Source of the DNA: Photobacterium aquimaris | GTDB lineage: Bacteria; Pseudomonadota; Gammaproteobacteria; Enterobacterales; Vibrionaceae | DNA: 45,244 nucleotides | Direction: 5' to 3' | Assembly: GCF_002954455.1 (NCBI RefSeq) | Contig: NZ_MSCC01000003.1 | Coordinates: 99,619 to 144,862 of the forward strand | The notes under the pieces: generated by a model | Databases searched by the model: none | Told to the model about the DNA's origin: nothing | Seen by the model: only the letters and a program-made list of their open reading frames with translations | Position numbers and translations under genes: made by a program | Shown: in pieces, positions 35,223-40,947 of the stretch | Layout of the letters: every line of letters begins with the position of its first letter | How positions within the stretch are numbered: position 1 is the first letter of the stretch

Positions 35223-35567
35223 TTTGAGATACCTTGTTGATATAAAACGTAAATATTTATGATGATGTATTCCTCCTTAGAGTTAAGGGGGAGTGTTTTG
35301 GGAATGATTTTTGATATACTTGTTAAGTAATCGTGTAATCAAATTAAAGGTTATCTATTACTTCTTATTGAATGGCTTTTTAGGAATAAAACTATAAATC
35401 ATATTCTAATTTCACATTTATCATTGAATTAACTCGTAAGATAAAGTGTTATTGAAATTTCCCTCACTAATAAGTTAATGGTAAATGATTGTCTAACATA
35501 GGTGCTTGCAATATTATACTTATATTAAACTGATTTTATAGTTAATTCGTTGTGTAAAGGAAAGCGA
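35223..35567. promoter_or_regulatory. Divergent promoter region of cargo operons
   Basis: AT-rich gap between the leftward GAF/Panacea pair and the rightward three-gene operon. For the rightward operon a good sigma70-like promoter is visible: TTGTCT at 35489-35494, a 17-bp spacer, and TATTAT at 35512-35517, about 50 bp before the ATG. AAAGGAAAG at about 35556-35564 is a strong ribosome binding site. No clear leftward promoter or operator could be fixed. Confidence 0.6.
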
Positions 35568-36548
35568 ATGTCTGAAACTGGAAATATAGAGAAACTGGCT
35601 AAACTAGTATCAAAAGATATCTTCAAATGGTTTAAATGGAATACTTGTAGTCCCAAAGATGAAAATTGGAAATGTGAGTCTGACCACCATAATAAAACAA
35701 CCCATCCTTCTGATGTGGTGTTCTATTATGATGATCCTTACTCAGGAAATACTAAGTATTTGAATACTGACCTTAAAAGTTATGCGGCTGGAAGTATAAC
35801 TAAGAGTAGCCTTTCTGGTGCTCTTAAGACATTAGCTATGTCGGTTGAATGTGCAAACATAAGCGAAGATTGGCAAGATAAATTTCTTCTAGGTGATGTG
35901 GGTTTTGGTGATGTTTCTGGACTGCTATTTATCTACAATCATGATAATGAATATGATAAGAATTTTTCGGATCTAGTTGATAAATTGGATTATAAAGTCA
36001 TTCCTATTGCTGAAGAGAATGAGTTATTTATCATGGGGCCAGACTTAATAAAAAGGCTTTGTGATGTTGTTAGTGATATGAAAATCATGAAAGCTGATGA
36101 TTCATTTCCTAGTCCTCAAGACTATACATTTTTTTATCCTGATTTGATCCGTTCTCGTAGATGTGGTGATGAATGGGATAAACCTGCAACATTAGAAGCT
36201 TTGACTTCTCCATGGTTGATAGTTAAGCATCGTGGTGGAAATGATTTTGGTAATGGTTTTGTTATCTATTATCACGATACAGGCGAGACTGTTGAAGAGT
36301 TCATTTATCTAATTGATGCTATGTCTCATTATCAAATGTTTAGTAGCGACTTCTCTATACGAGTTCGTTTTACCGATGCTTGTCGATTAGCAGCAACTAA
36401 TTTTGATAAGGCAAAACACGAGTATCTTAAAATGTGGGGTAATGACGAAGCTCGAAAAGAACAAATGGAAGTGATTGAAGTTGGAGCTATTACTAAGTTC
36501 ACTACTTGCTTTAATCCAATGGAAATAGGAATGCGAGAAGATGTCTAA
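35568..36548 (+). CDS. Unknown protein A, PD-(D/E)XK nuclease-like
   Basis: A 326-aa protein not recognised as a named family. The N-terminal part looks like a restriction-type nuclease core: Asp49 in HPSDVVFYYDD, then the strand LNTDLKSY with Asp68-x-Lys70, after an N-terminal helix and a Cys/His-rich stretch (Cys27, Cys36, His40, His41, His46). The pattern P-x-D ... D-x-K followed by a helix (SSLSGALKTLAMS) fits PD-(D/E)XK enzymes that cleave DNA or RNA. The C-terminal half (from about residue 190) has no recognised domain. The start is chosen at the ATG after AAAGGAAAG. First gene of a tight operon: it overlaps gene B by 8 bp. A role in defence against phage or plasmids is inferred from the motif and the cargo position. 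Confidence 0.65.
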   Translation: MSETGNIEKLAKLVSKDIFKWFKWNTCSPKDENWKCESDHHNKTTHPSDVVFYYDDPYSGNTKYLNTDLKSYAAGSITKSSLSGALKTLAMSVECANISEDWQDKFLLGDVGFGDVSGLLFIYNHDNEYDKNFSDLVDKLDYKVIPIAEENELFIMGPDLIKRLCDVVSDMKIMKADDSFPSPQDYTFFYPDLIRSRRCGDEWDKPATLEALTSPWLIVKHRGGNDFGNGFVIYYHDTGETVEEFIYLIDAMSHYQMFSSDFSIRVRFTDACRLAATNFDKAKHEYLKMWGNDEARKEQMEVIEVGAITKFTTCFNPMEIGMREDV

Positions 36549-37647
36549 AAGTAATACAGGTCCTTCAATTTATATCCCCACAGATAAAAATATTTTTGAT
36601 GCATTACAACATAAAAAAGTAACTCAGGCCGAATTAGTTATATTTTTGCGTAGTAGAGGGATTATTGTTTCTCAATCAGTAGCAAAACAAATACTGGTTG
36701 AGAAAATTTGCTCGATGACTTTAAGTTATTCTGATTTTAATTGGATAGGCAAGCAGCTAGAGAACCCGAATCGTAAAGATAAAACGACACACTCTAAACT
36801 TAAAGGTGAGGTTGATGATTGCCAAATAAAGAGTGCGTGCTCTATTGTAAAAGCTAATCTCACAATGAATGGTGATGATTCGGTTAAGGTGACTAAATCT
36901 GGTAATACAACTACGCTAAAAGTGACTTATGTTGATCATGATTTTACAAAGACAGAATTACGCCAGAGAACAATAAAAACTTGTGAGATTCAGCTAGAGA
37001 ACGATGCTAATGGTGTGGTAATGAAATTACCCTCAACCAAAAAGGCGAAAGAGATATCTGAACAGCTAAAGCTTGCGTTGAAAGCACAAGTAATAAAAGA
37101 TTCTGGTGAAGAACTTGAGGAGTTTTCAATTTCTTTGGAAGCGTTAGCTGATGCTGAAATTAGAAGTAAATTTTTTGATAATTTGATTAGGAATATTCCT
37201 GATTTTAGCTTTGATACTGTTAGTAGTGTTGATGTTTATCATTTTGAAAAAGAGAGAGTTAATGAGTTTGAAGATGATGATAATTCTGAAGCGAGACTAG
37301 CATCTTACATCAATAAGGCAGCACTAGCAGGGGCTGGAGTTTTAGAGTCAACAGAATTCCAGCAGTTGCATAAACAGGGTTTTTATATATATAGAATAAT
37401 TTGGACTGCAATTGATAACTCTCTTGACGGTGCAAAAGTTGAGTTTGAGGCTCAATTTGGTAAGCCTAGTACATGTACGGAGTTTATGTATACCGTAAGG
37501 GGGCTTTATCCTTATAACAGCCGAACAATGGATTATAATGTTACTAGAAAATCTGTAACGCCATACGAGAATGATAAGCTTAACATGAAGCTTCGAGATG
37601 CATCAGAAAGTGCATTGCGTGATACCATTAAAGCATATGGAACGTAA
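36541..37647 (+). CDS. Unknown protein B of three-gene cargo operon
   Basis: A 368-aa, highly charged, soluble protein of unrecognised family. The N-terminal 50 residues (NIFDALQHKKVTQAELVIFLRSRGIIVSQS) look helical and could be a winged-helix or SAP-like nucleic-acid contact. The middle (residues about 105-180) is a beta-rich stretch with alternating Thr and Lys, then a long helix (KKAKEISEQLKLALKAQV). The last third contains YIYRIIWTAIDNS and a Tyr-rich segment. No catalytic motif was found. It starts inside the end of gene A and ends 3 bp before gene C, so the three products are probably made together and may form a complex. Confidence 0.6.
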   Translation: MSKSNTGPSIYIPTDKNIFDALQHKKVTQAELVIFLRSRGIIVSQSVAKQILVEKICSMTLSYSDFNWIGKQLENPNRKDKTTHSKLKGEVDDCQIKSACSIVKANLTMNGDDSVKVTKSGNTTTLKVTYVDHDFTKTELRQRTIKTCEIQLENDANGVVMKLPSTKKAKEISEQLKLALKAQVIKDSGEELEEFSISLEALADAEIRSKFFDNLIRNIPDFSFDTVSSVDVYHFEKERVNEFEDDDNSEARLASYINKAALAGAGVLESTEFQQLHKQGFYIYRIIWTAIDNSLDGAKVEFEAQFGKPSTCTEFMYTVRGLYPYNSRTMDYNVTRKSVTPYENDKLNMKLRDASESALRDTIKAYGT

Positions 37648-37650
37648 ATA

Positions 37651-38322
37651 ATGATTAAGGCAAAATGGCTATACTCAGAGCTTCCTGTATCTCTCAGTCA
37701 GCTTTCAAAAATGATGAAAGATAATCAATATACTGAAAGTTCGGGGCGTGGCTTTTTGCTTTCTACATCGACAGTATCCAAGCTTTCTGGAAAGTTCATT
37801 GAAAAAGTAGTTCAAAAAAGTGTAGTGGAAGATCCATTTGGTCAAACTTTAGATGTTGAATCGATTAGTTATTATGTATGTAATTTTAACTGGAGTTCAA
37901 ATTCAAACTACATGTATATATTAGAACCTCCTCGGTCATTGAGAAAGTTTGTAAATGAACTTCATCACTTGACGGGATTTGGGTTAGTGTTGTCTGAAGT
38001 TAATATATCCCCAGAACAATGGCTGAAAGCAATAGAGGGAAGTGCTGATGTAGTAACTATCCTTGAGATATCTTCTTATGGAATAAGGACATCTCAAAAC
38101 TCAACAGCTAAAGTCTCCGTTGGTGGTACTAGTGATATTCGAGCTGCTTTTATTGATATGATGCGCGGAAAACGATACTTAGTTGATAGTGTGAAGTTCA
38201 AAGCTGAATATGAGAGCTTGATTGTTAAAGGTGAGCTTACTAAAACTGGAATTTGTAGATTAAAATCATCCAACACTAATTTTATTTTAGAGAAGCTACG
38301 AGGTGCTCTAGAGAAGGCTTAG
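37651..38322 (+). CDS. Unknown protein C of three-gene cargo operon
   Basis: A 223-aa soluble protein of unrecognised family, 3 bp after gene B. It reads as alpha/beta: an N-terminal helix (SLSQLSKMMKDNQ), then strands around ISYYVCNFNWSSNSNYMYIL, a middle LRKFVNELHHLTGFGLVL, and a C-terminal basic region (KGELTKTGICRLKSSNTNFILEKLRGALEK). No membrane helix, signal peptide or catalytic motif was seen. A regulatory or sensing subunit for the nuclease-like protein A is a guess from operon position only. Confidence 0.6.
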   Translation: MIKAKWLYSELPVSLSQLSKMMKDNQYTESSGRGFLLSTSTVSKLSGKFIEKVVQKSVVEDPFGQTLDVESISYYVCNFNWSSNSNYMYILEPPRSLRKFVNELHHLTGFGLVLSEVNISPEQWLKAIEGSADVVTILEISSYGIRTSQNSTAKVSVGGTSDIRAAFIDMMRGKRYLVDSVKFKAEYESLIVKGELTKTGICRLKSSNTNFILEKLRGALEKA

Positions 38323-38554
38323 CAACTCTTCCTTCTTAAAATAATCAGGTCCGGTTAATTTATCGATAACCTCAGCGTGCTGATCTCAATCATTGCAGAA
38401 TACTAAATAAAATCCTCTCGAAGCTAAATATGCTTTTTGCTTTATGGATCATTTGTTTATCATAAATATATAATGGCGATTTATTGCCAAAAATTTATAC
38501 TGAAGTTTATACGTATGTCTACGAACTGTAAAAATATCATAGTGAGATATCGCA

Positions 38555-39157
38555 ATGATTAACTATAAAGATAATGAGTCTCTTCACAGCTATTTTCTTA
38601 GGATCTTACAGCTTAATGGTGAAATATCTAACTCATTAGCTTTAAAAGGTATAGTTGGCATTAACGGTAGAATAAAGTTGCTGCCTGTGGCTAATAATGC
38701 GATCAAACGTCAATTTGAGGTGGATATTTCATGTCTTTATCCAATAATTAAAGAGCATATGATAAGTCAAAAATTAGCCATGATTTATTTTGATGAGTTA
38801 GTAGAGTATGTTCTGAGTGGTATTAATGTATCTGATAAGAAATTTTTGACGCCAGTTGTAGATTCCTTTCTATATTGTCCAATTTGTTTTCAGGAACAAA
38901 TTAATCGTGATGGTTTTGCTTGGTTCAAGAGAGAGTGGCTTCTATCAAAATACTGTATTGAACATAAGTTATTGTTATTTCATGTCTATGGTAAAAAAAC
39001 AAGCTGCTGCTCGGCTAGTTTTAATATTTATGAAGGTGTTCTTTCAGCCTTAAGTGGAAAGTGTTTTACTTGTAGAGAGAATTATTGGGGTTCTGATTGC
39101 ATTCAACTATTAAGTTATGGCGATAAGACTTCAATACGTAAAAAATTTAATCTATGA
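38555..39157 (+). CDS. tniQ: Short TniQ-family protein at distal end
   Basis: A 200-aa protein with the TniQ opening DNESLHSYFLRIL and the TniQ zinc knuckle Cys108-x2-Cys111 ... Cys134-x2-His137 (YCPIC ... YCIEH), with the aromatic GFAWFKREWLLSKY between. A second possible zinc site is Cys152, Cys170 and Cys173. It is far shorter than TnsD (518 aa) or the TniQ of type I-F CRISPR-associated Tn7 (about 390 aa) and closer to the short TniQ of type V-K elements. It lacks a long C-terminal DNA-binding region, so it may need a partner to choose targets. No cas genes or CRISPR array lie beside it. It ends 8 bp before the inner TnsB-site repeat. The ribosome binding site is weak (GTGAG). Confidence 0.75.
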   Translation: MINYKDNESLHSYFLRILQLNGEISNSLALKGIVGINGRIKLLPVANNAIKRQFEVDISCLYPIIKEHMISQKLAMIYFDELVEYVLSGINVSDKKFLTPVVDSFLYCPICFQEQINRDGFAWFKREWLLSKYCIEHKLLLFHVYGKKTSCCSASFNIYEGVLSALSGKCFTCRENYWGSDCIQLLSYGDKTSIRKKFNL

Positions 39158-39164
39158 ATTAACT

Positions 39165-39228
39165 CTCTTACGGGCAAACTTGAGTGTCTCAAAAGCCTCT
39201 TACGGGCGAACTCTATTGTCACCACACA
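39165..39228 (-). repeat. Distal transposon end with two TnsB-site repeats
   Basis: Two copies of the end repeat in inverted orientation: 39165-39186 (core AAGTTTGCCCGTAAGAG on the minus strand) and about 39197-39220 (core GAGTTCGCCCGTAAGAG), then the terminal TGTGTGGTG. Tn7 left ends carry three spaced sites; only two are clear here. The distal tniQ occupies the space where a third would lie, and no convincing third copy was found in it. Confidence 0.88.
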
Positions 39229-39233
39229 GATAT
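39229..39233. repeat. Target site duplication, right copy (GATAT)
   Basis: GATAT directly outside the distal terminus, matching 27566-27570. Removing the element and one copy restores a continuous sequence TGATATTTAACCG after yhiN. Confidence 0.95.
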
Positions 39234-39610
39234 TTAACCGTAAAATTTGTTTTTTGAGTTGTTAAAATACTCAGAATCCGTCCAATACGCTGTTTTTTTA
39301 TTGATATTACTTGATGGTTGTTAAAAAACTATCATTTAATATCAATGGTTTATAATTTATTGTGGGTTTATTTAAAAATAAATCTTTACAATAATTGCTA
39401 ACCACATAATAATGATGACGCTCTGTTGTTCAGAGTTATTAATGAAAACATCAAGTAAAAGAAAAACCCTCAGAATATCTTCGTTATTGTTGCATTCCTT
39501 AGTGTTTCCCTTAGCTTCATAGTCACATTCAATAATTCAAGCTTTCAGTGCAATCGTGATATTATCGCGATAAATCTTTATGAATTTTAATTAAATATAA
39601 GGGACACATT
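39234..39610 (+). promoter_or_regulatory. Long AT-rich leader region of first cold-shock gene
   Basis: No gene seen. This is the original downstream flank of yhiN and must contain the promoter and probably a long 5' leader of the first csp gene, as is usual for cold-shock genes with temperature-sensitive leaders. An ATCG-rich inverted element (ATCGTGATATTATCGCGAT) lies at about 39552-39570. TAAGGGACA before the ATG is the ribosome binding site and recurs before the second csp gene. Confidence 0.5.
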
Positions 39611-39817
39611 ATGTCTACTACTGGTATCGTTAAGTGGTTCAACGAAGAGAAAGGTTTCGGTTTCATTACTCAGGACAATGGCGGCGCTGACGTATTTGTT
39701 CACTTCCGTGCAATCGCTTCTGAAGGTTTCAAAACTCTTGCTGAAGGCCAAAAAGTGTCTTTTGAAGTAGAGCAAGGCCAAAAAGGTCTTCAAGCTGCAA
39801 ACGTTGTAGCTCTATAA
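39611..39817 (+). CDS. Cold-shock protein (CspA family), copy 1
   Basis: A 68-aa single cold-shock domain that binds single-stranded RNA and acts as an RNA chaperone. The RNP1 motif is GFGFITQ and RNP2 is DVFVHF, with the conserved [11 protein letters not shown] start. It is almost identical in protein sequence to the second copy at 40570-40785; many third-codon positions differ, so the duplication is not very recent. A strong hairpin follows at 39830-39857. Confidence 0.96.
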
Positions 39818-39829
39818 GATTTCAAGGCG

Positions 39830-39857
39830 ACGTCAATGGCCATCGTGCCATTGACGT
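39830..39857 (+). terminator. Strong hairpin after first csp gene
   Basis: Perfect 11-bp stem ACGTCAATGGC / GCCATTGACGT with a 6-nt loop, 12 bp past the stop. No clean T tract follows, so it may protect the 3' end or terminate only in part, allowing read-through to the small genes downstream. Confidence 0.75.
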
Positions 39858-40058
39858 TACTTTCACCCAATACATTATTTATACAATATCATCGAAATAT
39901 AAAACACTTCCAACATCTGCATCAGCATCTGTCGTTACGTTCATATTTACTTCGTTACTTTATTATAAATAAAAATTTAAATACTCAATTAGTATTAATA
40001 ATATTAGATGCCTTTTATCATCTGAATATTTTGCTACTAATAAAAACTAAGGATACTT

Positions 40059-40166
40059 ATGTCTCGTTCATTAGGTCGTAAGCGATTTTGGTTTCAACAA
40101 AATCGTCAAGAAAACCCTGTAAATACAAATGAAAACCAAGAGGTTAATAATGATAGTAAACTTTAA
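40059..40166 (+). CDS. Small basic protein, 35 aa
   Basis: A short frame starting MSRSLGRKRFWFQQNRQE and ending NNDSKL, preceded by AAGGA with 5-bp spacing. The N-terminal half is strongly basic and aromatic, and the second half is rich in Asn and Glu. Its 3' end overlaps the next small gene by 17 bp, with that gene's ribosome binding site inside it, a layout suggesting translational coupling. Not recognised as a family; RNA binding is possible from its composition and csp neighbours. Confidence 0.55.
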   Translation: MSRSLGRKRFWFQQNRQENPVNTNENQEVNNDSKL

Positions 40167-40359
40167 TTTAGTAAAAAATCAGCGCACCTGGAGTGCTAAT
40201 ATTCACCAGCTCAATAGTGATGTGTTAAAACGCCACATTTTGATTAACGGTAATGTTGATAATCTAGATATATCATTTAGTTACTGTGAAAAAACAGCTG
40301 CAGGTAACATTACAAATAGTAGCAATAAAGTAATAGGTAATTTCTACATTTCTTATTAA
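40150..40359 (+). CDS. Small unknown protein, 69 aa
   Basis: Starts MIVNFNLVKNQRTW after AGAGG with 6-bp spacing. The composition (alternating strands such as HILINGNVDNLDISFSYCEK and KVIGNFYISY) suggests a small beta-rich fold. It overlaps the preceding 35-aa gene by 17 bp. No family recognised. The position between two csp genes suggests cold-inducible co-expression. Confidence 0.6.
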   Translation: MIVNFNLVKNQRTWSANIHQLNSDVLKRHILINGNVDNLDISFSYCEKTAAGNITNSSNKVIGNFYISY

Positions 40360-40569
40360 TACCCCAGGGGATTTAATTAAGAAATGATTTTAATTAAATG
40401 TCTTATCTCGCCAATGACATTATTTAATAATATAAAGTAATAAACGCATTTATGATTATTCGGCATTATTATCACGATAATGCAGATGTGATTACTTATA
40501 TGAATATTATCATTTCAGGTTATTGCATCGTGCGATAATTTAATCAAATTAAAAAGTAAGGGACATTCA

Positions 40570-40785
40570 ATGTCATTATCAAAAACAATCGGTACAGTTA
40601 AGTGGTTTAACGAAGAGAAAGGTTTTGGTTTTATTACTCAAGACAATGGCGGTGCTGACGTATTCGTTCATTTTCGTGCTATCGCTTCTGAAGGCTTCAA
40701 GACATTAGCTGAAGGTCAAAAGGTTTCTTTTGATGTTGAGCAAGGCCAAAAAGGTCTGCAAGCTGCAAACGTTGTAGCTTTATAA
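40570..40785 (+). CDS. Cold-shock protein (CspA family), copy 2
   Basis: A 71-aa cold-shock domain with RNP1 GFGFITQ and RNP2 DVFVHF. It differs from copy 1 mainly by three extra N-terminal residues and one Glu-to-Asp change near FDVEQGQ. TAAGGGACATTCA precedes the ATG, the same leader element as copy 1. It is followed by a terminator at 40811-40835. Confidence 0.96.
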   Translation: MSLSKTIGTVKWFNEEKGFGFITQDNGGADVFVHFRAIASEGFKTLAEGQKVSFDVEQGQKGLQAANVVAL

Positions 40786-40810
40786 TTTATCTTTATTGAT
40801 AAATGAAAGA

Positions 40811-40835
40811 ATGCTGGCTAAGGCCGGCATTTTTT
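40811..40835 (+). terminator. Terminator of second csp gene
   Basis: ATGCTGGC-TAAG-GCCGGCAT then TTTTT; an 8-bp stem with one G:T pair. Confidence 0.92.
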
Positions 40836-40893
40836 ATATCTATACTTTGTTACTTCCTGTAGAGCTATCCTGCACTTCCTGTATTTAGAATAT

Positions 40894-40926
40894 AAAAAAT
40901 CCCCCGCTGTAATACAACGAGGGATT
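40894..40926 (-). terminator. Terminator of adiA
   Basis: On the minus strand AATCCCTCGTTGTA pairs with TACAGCGGGGGATT and is followed by TTTTT. It lies 22 bp beyond the adiA stop. Confidence 0.88.
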
Positions 40927-40947
40927 GGTAGCTATCGCATTAGGCAA

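Larger units (their letters stand above)
27571..39228 (+). mobile_element. Tn7-like transposon in the yhiN attachment site
   Basis: A complete 11,658-bp element. Termini are inverted: TGTGTAGATACAATA at the yhiN side and TGTGTGGTGACAATA (read on the minus strand) at the far side, both resembling the Tn7 end TGTGGGCGGACAATA. Repeats around GTTTGCCCGTAAG follow inside each end. A perfect 5-bp duplication flanks the element. Contents in order: tnsA, tnsB, tnsC, tnsD; a leftward GAF/Panacea pair; a rightward three-gene unknown operon; a short tniQ. tnsA lies next to the target gene, as Tn7 tnsA lies at the glmS side. Elements at yhiN have, to my memory, been described (Tn6230 group), so the site is not new, but the cargo may be. 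All core genes look intact, so the element may be active. Confidence 0.96.

Noticed and set aside
38323..38554. Possible CRISPR array or guide RNA next to the distal tniQ
   Set aside because: No repeated unit of CRISPR length is visible; only short AT-rich direct repeats (TTTATAC twice near 38499-38516) that could be chance or an operator. The 39158-39228 segment holds only the TnsB sites.
39836..40081. 81-codon rightward frame after the first csp gene
   Set aside because: It begins inside a perfect hairpin, lacks a ribosome binding site and has low-complexity Leu/Ile/His content; the smaller frame at 40059 has a proper ribosome site and is preferred.
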